Source of the DNA: CAYSIX01 sp964431205
GTDB taxonomy: Bacteria; Planctomycetota; Phycisphaerae; Phycisphaerales; Phycisphaeraceae
NCBI GenBank assembly: GCA_964431205.1
Contig: CAYSIX010000068.1
Location: forward strand, 1 to 17,661
Length of the DNA: 17,661 bases
Direction: 5' to 3'
Position numbers and translations under genes: made by a program
Shown here: positions 1 through 7,420 of the stretch, piece after piece
Position numbering within the stretch: position 1 is the first letter of the stretch
How the letters are laid out: each line of letters begins with the position of its first letter
The notes under the pieces: generated by a model
The model's input: the letters and a program-made list of their open reading frames with translations, nothing else
Told to the model about the DNA's origin: nothing
Databases searched by the model: none

Positions 1-2
1 CG

Positions 3-1022
3 CTGACCCGCGAGGCGATCGAGGGCGCGATCGCGCAGGTGACCGGCGCCGAACGGGAGCGGAACCTGCGGGCGTTCCACATCGGGCGCAAGATCGCGGT
101 TCGGCCGGAGCTGTTCGTCGTCGAGCCGACGCACGAGCACGAGTCGGCGCGCAAGTGCCTGCGCCGCAAGACGCAGGTGCTCGAGGCGTGGTACGGGGCC
201 GAGTGGATCGGCCGGCTGATCGACCGGCGCAAGGGCCAGCGCGTCGCCCGACAGTTCCGCGTGCTGATGAAGCAGACCTTCCGCGCCACGCGGGGGATGC
301 ACGTGGACGACGAGCTGATGCGCGACGTGATCATCCGCGCCTACGACTGCGTGATCTGGGGCGGGATCCCCTACGCCGAGCGATACTGCCGCCGGCTGGT
401 CGAGGTCTTCCGGAAGGACGACCCGCAGCGCGGCTTCGCGATGACCCGGGCCGTGGTCTGGAACCTGGCCAAGGTCATGCTCATCAAGGACGAGGTGTAC
501 GTCGCGGCGATGCTGACCAGCCCGGAGAAGTACAAGCGGGACCGGCGGCGGTTCAACGTGATCCCCGAGCGGGGCGACCGGATCCTGTACAAGCACCACA
601 ACCGGCCGGAGTTCGACGTGTTCGGCCGACGGATCCGCTTCGAGTGGAAGAGCCGGGACTGGCAGTTGCGGATCATGAGCGCGTGCGGGTTCCTGCGTCG
701 TGTGCTGCCGCAGTGGCACCACCGCGAGCGGGCGTTCCGGGACTGGTACGAGCAGCTCGTGGACCGGATCGACTGGCGCCGGGGCGACTCGACGCGTGAG
801 TACGAGCGATGGGTCGCGGTGCTGCGGACGCCGGAGTCGGTGACCGGGTTCCGCGAGGTGCGATACCCGAAGATGGACGCGGCGCGTCGCGAGGCGGAGC
901 GTCTGCTGACGGCCGAGCCGGAGCAGATCGCGCCGCGGCGGCGTCCGCCGAGGTCCGGCGGTGACAGCTCGGGCGACGCGCGGGTGCACCTGCCCATCCT
1001 CACCGGCGCGGGCGCGCCGTAA
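3..1022 (+). CDS. Indolepyruvate-type 2-oxoacid:ferredoxin oxidoreductase, C-terminal part (5' end outside window)
   Basis: The frame is open from the left edge, so this is the last ~339 codons of a longer gene; the GTG at 39 is internal. The first residues (LTREAIEGAI, then ERNLRAFHIGR) resemble the end of the gamma/POR domain. The rest resembles the DUF6537-type C-terminal region of fused indolepyruvate ferredoxin oxidoreductases, seen in NLAKVMLIKDEVYVAAML, KYKRDRRRFNV and WHHRERAFRDWYEQLVDRI. Enzymes of this family decarboxylate aryl- or branched-chain 2-oxoacids to acyl-CoA and pass electrons to ferredoxin, using thiamine diphosphate and Fe-S clusters. The catalytic domains would lie upstream and cannot be checked. 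The last ~30 residues are an Arg/Pro/Gly-rich tail without family resemblance. The family call rests on remembered motifs; the exact 2-oxoacid is unknown. Confidence 0.68.
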   Translation: MTREAIEGAIAQVTGAERERNLRAFHIGRKIAVRPELFVVEPTHEHESARKCLRRKTQVLEAWYGAEWIGRLIDRRKGQRVARQFRVLMKQTFRATRGMHVDDELMRDVIIRAYDCVIWGGIPYAERYCRRLVEVFRKDDPQRGFAMTRAVVWNLAKVMLIKDEVYVAAMLTSPEKYKRDRRRFNVIPERGDRILYKHHNRPEFDVFGRRIRFEWKSRDWQLRIMSACGFLRRVLPQWHHRERAFRDWYEQLVDRIDWRRGDSTREYERWVAVLRTPESVTGFREVRYPKMDAARREAERLLTAEPEQIAPRRRPPRSGGDSSGDARVHLPILTGAGAP

Positions 1023-1104
1023 GCGGGCCGAATGCCGTAAATGGGGTCGCAGCGCAAAGAAGCGACGCGGCTTGGCCGCGCGCCATCATCGAAATCCAAG
1101 GTAA

Positions 1105-1118
1105 CCCGCCGCGGCGGG
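1105..1118. repeat. GC palindrome between convergent genes
   Basis: CCCGCCGCGGCGGG is a perfect 14-base palindrome ending one base before the stop of the TPR gene. It could fold as a 5-bp stem with a CGCG loop in either transcript. No T-tract follows on either strand, so it is at best a weak or Rho-assisted 3' end. The remaining bases of 1023-1119 show nothing recognisable. Confidence 0.3.
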
Positions 1119-1119
1119 G

Positions 1120-2103
1120 TCAGAGGCGGCTGTAACGGGACAGCAGGCTCATGATCTGCGGCTGGTTGGCGCGCAGGCGGATGCTCCTGCGCCAGGCGGC
1201 GATCGCGTCGCGGTGAAGGGCGGCGTTCTGCCGATCGCCCCGGATGTAGAGGGTCATCATGGTCGCGCCGACGCCGTTGAGCGCGGCGGTGTTGTCCGAG
1301 TCCAGCTCGACGGCGTTGCGGTAGCTGGCCAGCGCCTGCTCGAACTGCCGCAGCTTGAACTGGGCGTAGCCCAGCCGTTCGTAGCCGTCGGCGTTGGGCG
1401 AGCGACGCAGCAGCGACTGGAGCACGTTGACGGCGCGCTGGTAGTTGCCGAGCTTGAGGTGGGCGTCGGCCAGACCGAGCAGGACGGGGTCGGGCAGCTC
1501 GCCGAGCTCGGCGGCCTGACGGTAGGCGTCGACGGCGTCCTCGTATCGCTTGAGCAGGGTGTGGGTAGCGGCGAGGTTGGTCCAGGCGGCCTGGTCGTCG
1601 GGGTCGAGCTCGACGGCGCGTCGGGCGTAGGCCAGCGCCTCGCCGGGCCGGGAGAGCTGGAGGTAGGCCGAGGCCAGGTCGCGGTTGGCCTCGACGCTGT
1701 CGGGGCGGATCGCCAGGGCTCGCAGGTAAGCGGTGATCGACTCCTGCACGCGGCCGAGCATCTGCCGCATCAGCCCGAGGTAGTACTGGGCGTCGAAGTT
1801 GGTTGGGTCGATCGACGCGGCGCGGCCGTAGGCGCTCTCGGCGCGGTCGAAATCCTGGCGCTGGCGGTACACCGTGCCCATGCCCAGGTGCGCCTCGGTC
1901 AGGTTCGGGTTCTCCTCGAGCGCCAGCCCGAACTCGGCCAGCGCCGAGTCGAGCAGGCCCTGATCAAGGTACTGGCGGCCCTGCTCGATGTGGGTCTGGG
2001 CCTTGGGCGTGGGCGGCGGCGCGGTCGTCCGCGGGGCGGCGCAAGCCGTCAAGACCGAGGTGACCAGAACCAACGCGAGCTGTCGAGCGGTCAGGTGATG
2101 CAT
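1120..2103 (-). CDS. TPR-repeat lipoprotein
   Basis: A 327-residue protein. I chose the ATG at 2103 over one 16 codons upstream because GGAAGG lies 5 nt before it and because the protein then starts with a textbook lipoprotein signal: a short basic n-region, a hydrophobic core and lipobox L18-T19-A20-C21. A Pro/Thr linker follows, then about eight tandem 34-residue tetratricopeptide repeats from residue ~33 to the end, with typical endings such as ALEENPN, AASIDPTN, ALAIRPDS and AVELDPDD. TPR lipoproteins act as scaffolds in envelope complexes, for example in outer-membrane assembly or secretion; the partner here is unknown. The gene is divergent from nadE and convergent with the oxidoreductase. 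A weak promoter may lie at about 2124-2153 on the minus strand (TTTGCT, 18-nt spacer, TAGCCT). Confidence 0.85.
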   Translation of the reverse strand: MHHLTARQLALVLVTSVLTACAAPRTTAPPPTPKAQTHIEQGRQYLDQGLLDSALAEFGLALEENPNLTEAHLGMGTVYRQRQDFDRAESAYGRAASIDPTNFDAQYYLGLMRQMLGRVQESITAYLRALAIRPDSVEANRDLASAYLQLSRPGEALAYARRAVELDPDDQAAWTNLAATHTLLKRYEDAVDAYRQAAELGELPDPVLLGLADAHLKLGNYQRAVNVLQSLLRRSPNADGYERLGYAQFKLRQFEQALASYRNAVELDSDNTAALNGVGATMMTLYIRGDRQNAALHRDAIAAWRRSIRLRANQPQIMSLLSRYSRL

Positions 2104-2204
2104 AAAGGCCTTCCGGGAGGTTAGGCTAAGGGTTCGGGCGGCGGCGAGCAAACGGCGCGAGCCCGGCTAAGCCGCACCCGCCGGACCGGACCCGATGAAT
2201 CTCC

Positions 2205-2219
2205 TACGATGGTTCGACC
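2205..2219 (+). promoter_or_regulatory. Possible -10 element just before nadE
   Basis: TACGAT (2205-2210) fits the TANNNT -10 pattern and ends 9 nt before the nadE ATG. There is no Shine-Dalgarno-like sequence in between. If used, transcription would start at or near the ATG and give a leaderless or nearly leaderless mRNA. No convincing -35 box was found, so this is speculative. Confidence 0.22.
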
Positions 2220-3956
2220 ATGAAGATCGCTCTGGCCCAGCTCAACCCGACGGTCGGCGACATCACCGGCAACAGCGATCGGATCCGTGAGCAGCTCGAA
2301 CGCGCCTCGGACCGCGGCGCCGAGCTGGTCGTCTTCCCCGAGTTATGCATCATCGGCTACCCGCCCAAGGACCTGTTACTGAAGCCGGCGGTGGTCGAGG
2401 AGTGCGTCGAGGCGGTCGAGGCCCTGGCCGACGCCTGCCGCGGCATCGCGGCGATCATCGGCTACCCCTGCCCCGCCGACACCGCCCAGGGCCGCACGCT
2501 CTACAACGCCGCCGCTCTCTGCGCCGACGGCCGCATCCTCCACCGCCACGTCAAGAGCCTGCTGCCGACCTACGACGTCTTCGACGAGACCCGCTACTTC
2601 GAGCCCGGGCCGCGGGTGGACGTCACGCCGTTCCACGGCATGCGCCTGGGCGTGAGCATCTGCGAGGACCTCTGGAACGAGCGCGAGGTCTTCTCACGCC
2701 AGCTCTATCACGACAACCCGATCGACGAGCTGGCCGCCCACGGCGCGCAGCTTTTCATTAACGCCGCGGCCTCGCCGTTTGTCGTGCGAAAGCAGGAGTT
2801 CCGTCTGAAGCTGATGCGCCACGTCGCGCGGCGGCACCGCCTGCCCCTGCTGTACTGCAACCAGGTCGGGGGCAACGACGAGCTGATCTTCGATGGCAAC
2901 TCCTGCGCGTTCAACGCCTACGGCGAGCTGGTCGCCCACGCCCGCGCGTTCGAGCCGGACCTGATCGTCGTGGACTCGACCGAGCTGACCGACGCCTCCG
3001 CACCGGCCGGCGGCGGCGCGTCCGACCGCGCCCGCCGCGCGCTACCCACGTCGATGACACCGCCGGCCGAGGCCTACCACGCGCTGGTGCTCGGCCTTCG
3101 CGATTACTGCCGCAAGTGCGGGTTCCAGTCGGTCGTGCTCGGGCTGAGCGGGGGGATCGACTCGGCGGTGACGGCGGCGATCTGCGTCGCGGCGCTGGGC
3201 CCGCAGCACGTCCGTGGCGTGGCCATGCCCAGCCGATACTCGTCGCCCGGCTCGGTCCGGGACGCCGAGCAGCTCGCCAAACGCCTCGACGTCCGCTTCG
3301 ACGTCATCCCCATCGAGCCGGTGCACCGCGCCATGGAACAGATCCTGGCGCCGGTATTCGCCGGGCTCGAGCCCGACGTGACCGAGGAGAACATCCAGGC
3401 CCGGCTGCGCGGCAACATCCTCATGGCCATGAGCAACAAGTTCGGGTCGATGCTGGTGACCACCGGGAACAAGAGCGAGATGGCCGTGGGCTACTGCACG
3501 CTGTACGGGGACATGGCCGGCGGGCTGGCCGTGCTCAGCGACGTGCCCAAGACGATGGTGTACGAGCTGGCGCGGTGGCTCAACGACTCGCCCGACTCGC
3601 CGCTGCGCCGGATCGACCTGGGCCCGGTCATCCCCGAGAGCACGATCCGCAAGCCGCCCAGCGCCGAGCTGCGCGAGGACCAGACCGACCAGGACAGCCT
3701 CCCGCCGTACGAGGTGCTGGATCAGATCATCGAGCGGTACGTCGAGCGGGAGCAGTCGGCGCAGCGGATCATCGACGAGACGGGCTTCGAGGCCGAGACG
3801 GTGCTGCGTGTCGTGCGATTGATCGACCGCAACGAGTACAAGCGCAAGCAGATGCCGCCGGGGCTGAAGATCACCAGCCGGGCGTTCGGGTTCGGGCGTC
3901 GGATGCCGATCGCCCAGCGGTACGACGGGACGCGGACGCTGCGCGTGCGGGCGTGA
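2220..3956 (+). CDS. nadE: Glutamine-dependent NAD+ synthetase
   Basis: A 578-residue two-domain enzyme that converts deamido-NAD+ to NAD+ with ATP and glutamine, the last step of NAD biosynthesis in the cytoplasm. The N-terminal half is a nitrilase-fold glutaminase with the full catalytic triad: E41 (VVFPELCIIGYPPKDLL), K112 (RHVKSLLPTYDVFDE) and C148 (GVSICEDLW). The C-terminal half is the N-type ATP-pyrophosphatase synthetase domain, with the ATP-binding loop SGGIDS at 310-315 and the TTGNKSEMAVGYCTLYGD segment. The C-terminal RAFGFGRRMPIAQRY is also typical. The length matches the usual bacterial glutamine-dependent form. The ATG at 2220 has no obvious ribosome binding site, but it is placed exactly at the conserved MKIALAQLNPTVGD start. 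It is divergent from the TPR gene. Confidence 0.97.
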   Translation: MKIALAQLNPTVGDITGNSDRIREQLERASDRGAELVVFPELCIIGYPPKDLLLKPAVVEECVEAVEALADACRGIAAIIGYPCPADTAQGRTLYNAAALCADGRILHRHVKSLLPTYDVFDETRYFEPGPRVDVTPFHGMRLGVSICEDLWNEREVFSRQLYHDNPIDELAAHGAQLFINAAASPFVVRKQEFRLKLMRHVARRHRLPLLYCNQVGGNDELIFDGNSCAFNAYGELVAHARAFEPDLIVVDSTELTDASAPAGGGASDRARRALPTSMTPPAEAYHALVLGLRDYCRKCGFQSVVLGLSGGIDSAVTAAICVAALGPQHVRGVAMPSRYSSPGSVRDAEQLAKRLDVRFDVIPIEPVHRAMEQILAPVFAGLEPDVTEENIQARLRGNILMAMSNKFGSMLVTTGNKSEMAVGYCTLYGDMAGGLAVLSDVPKTMVYELARWLNDSPDSPLRRIDLGPVIPESTIRKPPSAELREDQTDQDSLPPYEVLDQIIERYVEREQSAQRIIDETGFEAETVLRVVRLIDRNEYKRKQMPPGLKITSRAFGFGRRMPIAQRYDGTRTLRVRA

Positions 3957-3988
3957 GCGATGGGGATCGGCGTCTGACCGGGACGGGG

Positions 3989-4005
3989 CCGGCGTTACTT
4001 GCCGG
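3989..4005 (+). other. Small hairpin downstream of nadE
   Basis: CCGGC (3989-3993) and GCCGG (4001-4005) flank a 7-nt loop about 30 bases after the nadE stop. An alternative outer pairing GACCGG (3976-3981) with CCGGTC (4002-4007) also exists. There is no T-tract, so a terminator role is uncertain. The rest of 3957-4104 holds only a C-rich tandem duplication at 4052-4069. Confidence 0.25.
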
Positions 4006-4104
4006 TCAGGGGGCCGATCGCGGCGCCGAGCGCCAGCCGCCTTGCATCACCCGCCTCCCCCGCCTCCCCCCGCGGTGACACAGACCTGATTCAGAACGAA
4101 GCCC

Positions 4105-5439
4105 ATGCTCAACATCATCTACATCCACTCGCACGACACCGGCCGGTACGTCTCGCCCTACGGGCACAGGCTGCGCACGCCGCACCTGGAGCGGTTCGCG
4201 CGCCAGGGCGTCCTGTTTCGCCAGGCGTTCTGCAACAACCCGACGTGCTCGCCCAGCCGCGCGTCTCTGCTCACCGGCCAGTGGGCGCACTGCAACGGGA
4301 TGCTCGGGCTCGCGCACCGCGGGTTCCGCCTCAACGACCCGAAGCAGCACCTCGGTCACACCCTCAAGGCGGCCGGCTACCGCACCGCGCTGTGCGGCAC
4401 TCAGCACGAGATCTCCCACGCGGACGGCGGGCCGACCGCACTCGGCTACGACGAGGTGCTCGAGTCACCCAACGACGCCGAGGCACGGGCCGAGGTGGCC
4501 TGCCGCTTCCTGCGCAGCAAGGGCCGCGGACGCACGCCGCTGTTCATGTCGATCGGGTTCTTCGAGACCCATCGACGCTTCCCCGCGGCCGATCCCGCCG
4601 ACGACCCGCGTTACCTCTGCCCGCCCGCGCCGCTGCCCGACACGCCCGAGACCCGGCAGGACTTCGCCGACTACGCGACCATGGCGCACCGGCTGGACGC
4701 GGCGATCGGCCGTATTCTCGACGCCATCGACAACGCTCAGCTCGCCGATGACACGCTCGTGATCGTCACCACCGATCACGGCCCGGCGTTCCCGCTGATG
4801 AAGTGCCACCTGACGGACCATGGCATCGGGGTCATGCTGATGGTGCGCGGGCCGTTTGAGACGGGTTTCACCGGCGGCGCCACGATCGACGCGATGGTCC
4901 AGCACCTGGACGTGTTCCCGACGATCTGCGAGCTGACGGGGATCGCCCCGCCGCCGTGGCTGCAGGGGCGGTCACTTCTGCCCCTGGTGCGCGGCGAGGT
5001 GGACGCGTTGCACGAAGCGATCTTCGCGGAGGTGAACTTTCACGCGGCGTACGAGCCGATGCGCGCGGTCCGGACCGAGCGGTACAAGTACATCCGACGT
5101 TACGACGGGCGCGATCGGCCGGTGCTGCCGAACTGCGACGCGAGCCTGAGCAAGCGGCTGATGCTCGAGCGGGGCTGGGCGGATCGCCGCCCGCCTCAGG
5201 AGCAACTCTACGACCTCTGGTACGACCCGTACGAGACGGGGAATCGGGCGGCGGATCCGCAGGCGGCCGAAACGCTCGACGAGATGCGGTCACGCCTCGA
5301 CGCGTGGATGCGGCAGACGAACGATCCGATCCTGCGCGGCCCGCTGGAAATGCACGCGGGCGTCAAGATGAATCCGCCCGACGGCCTGGAGCCGGACGAG
5401 GAGCCCGAGCTGATCGAGACGCCGCGGTCGGCGCCGTGA
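4105..5439 (+). CDS. Cys-type sulfatase, heparan N-sulfatase-like subgroup
   Basis: A 444-residue alkaline-phosphatase-superfamily sulfatase. The maturation signature is C48-S-P-S-R, followed by ASLLTG; C48 would be oxidised to formylglycine by FGE or anSME, neither of which is in this window. The N-terminus (IIYIHSHDTGRYVSPYG) is of the subgroup with His-Asp where many sulfatases have Asp-Asp. Downstream metal and substrate residues are D224-H225-G in TTDHG and K233, followed by TDHGIGVMLMVRG. The C-terminal part has ERYKYIRRYDG and LYDLWYDPYETGN, as is usual for the family. There is no signal peptide from the chosen ATG, so it is predicted cytoplasmic unless the start is wrong; the Shine-Dalgarno match is poor. 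The substrate is not predictable, but sulfated polysaccharide fragments are the usual targets in planctomycetes. Confidence 0.9.
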   Translation: MLNIIYIHSHDTGRYVSPYGHRLRTPHLERFARQGVLFRQAFCNNPTCSPSRASLLTGQWAHCNGMLGLAHRGFRLNDPKQHLGHTLKAAGYRTALCGTQHEISHADGGPTALGYDEVLESPNDAEARAEVACRFLRSKGRGRTPLFMSIGFFETHRRFPAADPADDPRYLCPPAPLPDTPETRQDFADYATMAHRLDAAIGRILDAIDNAQLADDTLVIVTTDHGPAFPLMKCHLTDHGIGVMLMVRGPFETGFTGGATIDAMVQHLDVFPTICELTGIAPPPWLQGRSLLPLVRGEVDALHEAIFAEVNFHAAYEPMRAVRTERYKYIRRYDGRDRPVLPNCDASLSKRLMLERGWADRRPPQEQLYDLWYDPYETGNRAADPQAAETLDEMRSRLDAWMRQTNDPILRGPLEMHAGVKMNPPDGLEPDEEPELIETPRSAP

Positions 5440-5446
5440 CGCGGAT

Positions 5447-6961
5447 TCATCCGGAGGTACCGGATTCGGCGGCGGGCACGACGTCGGCGAGGGTCATGCC
5501 GTCGGCGGCGGCGACCTCCGCCTCGTTCAGCCGCCGCAGCGTCTCGCGCCCCGGCAGGCGCGCCGCCCGACCGTTGCTCGTCACCGAGTGGGCCAACGAC
5601 AGCAGGCTCCCCAGCCCGATGCGCTCGGCCGGTCGCGCCAGGGTGACCCGCGCTTCCTCTTCCGAACCGTCCTCCAACCGGTGCAGCATCCCCGCCTGCA
5701 CGAGCTGATCGACCAGCCGGCCGACGACCGACGGCGGAAGCGACGCCTCCGTCACCACCTCCCGCTCGGTCACCGACTCGCCCCGGGCGAACGCCCGGCC
5801 GACGATCGCCATGATCGGGATCATCCATCGCGGGTCGCAGACCAGCTCGTGGTCCNNNNNNNNNNTGGCGGCGCTCTTGAACCGCCCGGCGCGCATCGCC
5901 TGCAGCGTGTACGTCAGTTCCAGCCCGAACAGCACGATCAGCCACGTGATGTACACCCACAACAGGAACAGCGGGATCAGCCCCAGCGAGCCGTACAGCA
6001 CGGAAATAGTCACCGCCTTCTGCACGTACAACTGAAACCCGTACTTGCCCAGCTCCCACAGCGCCGCGGCCACGAACGCGCCCACCGCCGCCGACCGCAG
6101 GTGCACCCGCGTGTTCGGCATCAGCGTGTACAGCAGCACCAGCAGGACCCACGACGCCGCGAACGCCGTGAACCGGCTCAGCCACGCGAACAGCGGGCCC
6201 ACCACCGGGATCGACACCACCGTGCTGACCACCTGACCGGTCATGTACAGGCTCGCCAGCACCAGCACCGGGCCCAGCGTGATCACCGCCCAGTAAATCG
6301 TGATCCGCAGGTGCCACGGCCGCCCCGACGGGCAGTTGTAGATCCGGTTGAACGCCTGCTCCACCGTCACCACCAGCCCCAGCGCCGCCCAGATCAGCAG
6401 CACCAGACCCACCGCGCCGATGCTCGCGAAGTTGATCTGCTCGATCCGCTCCCGCAGCTCGTTGAGGATCTGATCGACCGTCTCGCGCAGATCGTCGCGC
6501 GATCCCACTTCGGCGGCCCCGTCGGCCGCGGTCGTCGCGTCCGCTGCGTCCGCCGGGTCCTTCGCCTCCGCCCCCGCCGAGTCCGCCGAATCCCCGGGCC
6601 GCTCGGCCTCGATCGACTCGGCCGATTCGTCCGAATCGATCGGTCCGGTGGGATCGATCGTGATCGACGTCAGACCGAGGTACTCGTACACACGCTCCTG
6701 GATCGCGTCCCCGGCGTCCCGGAACCCGCCGAACGCGTTGAACACGATCACCGAGAGCACCAGCAGCGGCACGAGCCCGAAGATCGTGCGGTAGGTCAGC
6801 GCCGCGGCCATCTGCGGCGCCCGGTCGTGATGCAGCTCGATCGCGCAGTGTCGCGCCAGGTCGATCACGTAACGAAGCGTGCGCCGGGCGCGTGACATCT
6901 CGGTGGTCGGCTCGGCCAGGAACCGCCTCAGCCGCGTCAGGATGGGATCGGACCACGCCAT
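5447..6961 (-). CDS. YihY/BrkB-family inner-membrane protein, interrupted by an N run
   Basis: About 504 residues. The family core begins near residue 47 (DRAPQMAAALTYRTIFGLVPLLVLSV) and continues from ~180 with several membrane helices, including GLVVTVEQAFNRIYNCP and LIPLFLLWVYITWLIVLFG. The molecular role of this family (also called UPF0761, formerly mis-named RNase BN) is not established. Two features are unusual. Residues ~101-155, between the first and second membrane segments, are an acidic Asp/Ser/Ala/Glu low-complexity insertion. After the membrane domain comes a ~135-residue soluble region resembling a winged helix (EREVVTEASLPPSVVGRLVD). Ten N bases fall near residue 366; the frame reads sensibly on both sides as written. 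The ATG lies 3 bp after the yidD stop, so the two are probably co-transcribed. Confidence 0.85.
   Translation of the reverse strand: MAWSDPILTRLRRFLAEPTTEMSRARRTLRYVIDLARHCAIELHHDRAPQMAAALTYRTIFGLVPLLVLSVIVFNAFGGFRDAGDAIQERVYEYLGLTSITIDPTGPIDSDESAESIEAERPGDSADSAGAEAKDPADAADATTAADGAAEVGSRDDLRETVDQILNELRERIEQINFASIGAVGLVLLIWAALGLVVTVEQAFNRIYNCPSGRPWHLRITIYWAVITLGPVLVLASLYMTGQVVSTVVSIPVVGPLFAWLSRFTAFAASWVLLVLLYTLMPNTRVHLRSAAVGAFVAAALWELGKYGFQLYVQKAVTISVLYGSLGLIPLFLLWVYITWLIVLFGLELTYTLQAMRAGRFKSAAXXXXDHELVCDPRWMIPIMAIVGRAFARGESVTEREVVTEASLPPSVVGRLVDQLVQAGMLHRLEDGSEEEARVTLARPAERIGLGSLLSLAHSVTSNGRAARLPGRETLRRLNEAEVAAADGMTLADVVPAAESGTSG
5449..5465. repeat. Hairpin at the sulfatase/yihY convergent junction
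   Basis: ATCCGG (5449-5454) and CCGGAT (5460-5465) form a perfect 6-bp stem with a 5-nt loop. It sits 9 nt after the sulfatase stop and inside the last codons of yihY. It could fold in both transcripts. No T-tract is present on either side, so bidirectional termination is only a possibility. Confidence 0.35.
5856..5865. other. Run of ten N (assembly gap or masked bases)
   Basis: Exactly ten ambiguous bases lie inside yihY. Ten is a common scaffold-gap placeholder, so the true length may differ. If it is really 10 bases, the coding frame is preserved; otherwise residues may be missing or the halves may be mis-joined. Confidence 0.95.
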
Positions 6962-6964
6962 GTC

Positions 6965-7174
6965 TTACGCCGGGTCATACCCCGAGCCGCCCCAGGGGTG
7001 GCACCGCGCCACGCGTCGCAGCCCCCGCCACACGCCCCGCCACGCGCCGTGCCTTCTTATCGCGTCGATCGTGTACTGGCTGCACGTCGGATAAAACCGG
7101 CAGTGCCCGCCCAGCCACGGGCCCAGCGTCGCTTGATACCCCCGCACCAGCCCGATCAGCAACCAGCGGAACAT
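6965..7174 (-). CDS. yidD: Membrane protein insertion efficiency factor
   Basis: A 69-residue small protein of the YidD family, which assists YidC/Sec in inserting proteins into the inner membrane and sits on the cytoplasmic face through an amphipathic N-terminus. All hallmarks are present: the N-terminal LIGLVRGYQ segment, HCRFYPTCSQYTIDAI with C25 and C31, and C58 followed by HPWGGSGYDP at 59-68. The length is typical. In many bacteria yidD lies in the rpmH-rnpA-yidD-yidC cluster near the origin; here it leads a two-gene unit with yihY, 3 bp apart. The ribosome binding site is weak. A TAGAAT at 7181-7186 (minus strand) could be a -10 element, but no good -35 accompanies it. Confidence 0.95.
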   Translation of the reverse strand: MFRWLLIGLVRGYQATLGPWLGGHCRFYPTCSQYTIDAIRRHGAWRGVWRGLRRVARCHPWGGSGYDPA

Positions 7175-7270
7175 GGCCTGATTCTAGCCGCACGGGCCGG
7201 GCCGCGGTCGTCCGGGCCGAAGGGACGCCGGCGACCACCAGCCTCGACGCCGGATCAACTTTATTTTCCC

Positions 7271-7298
7271 TTGGACCCGACCATCGCTGTGGTATACT
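7271..7298 (+). promoter_or_regulatory. Extended -10 sigma70-type promoter
   Basis: TTGGAC (7271-7276) and TATACT (7293-7298) are separated by 16 nt, and the -10 is preceded by TGG, giving the extended -10 form TGnTATACT. The surrounding sequence is locally A+T-rich, which stands out in this genome. A start near 7305 would give a ~115-nt leader before the haloperoxidase start codon. Confidence 0.6.
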
Positions 7299-7326
7299 TG
7301 CTCCGCGAGGAGAGGAGTGGCCTCCC

Positions 7327-7347
7327 ATGACGTTTTCCGTGGGGTAA
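7327..7347 (+). CDS. Possible six-codon leader ORF (MTFSVG)
   Basis: ATG-ACG-TTT-TCC-GTG-GGG-TAA lies in the predicted leader of the haloperoxidase transcript, with GGAG (7314-7317) 9 nt upstream in a GAGGAGAGGAG tract. It could be a translated leader peptide, or the purine-rich tract and ATG may be chance. The peptide has no repeated codon pointing to amino-acid attenuation. The stop is 73 nt before the proposed haloperoxidase start. Confidence 0.22.
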   Translation: MTFSVG

Positions 7348-7420
7348 CCGGCCCGTCACGGGTTGACAGCATTCCTGCGCGCTGCCCGCGTTGGTGTATG
7401 TGCCCTCGGAGATACGGCCC

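Noticed and set aside
4052..4069. Tandem CGCCTCCCC duplication before the sulfatase gene
   Set aside because: Only two copies of a C-rich 9-mer; this is low-complexity sequence without a supported role.
5208..6956. Second long minus-strand frame overlapping yihY and the sulfatase
   Set aside because: Its translation is Gly/Arg/Ala-rich with no family likeness, while the neighbouring frame has the YihY motifs; it is a shifted shadow.
7363..7368. A perfect TTGACA -35 box upstream of the haloperoxidase gene
   Set aside because: No -10-like hexamer lies at 16-18 nt; the bases there are GC-rich. The promoter at 7271-7298 is much better.
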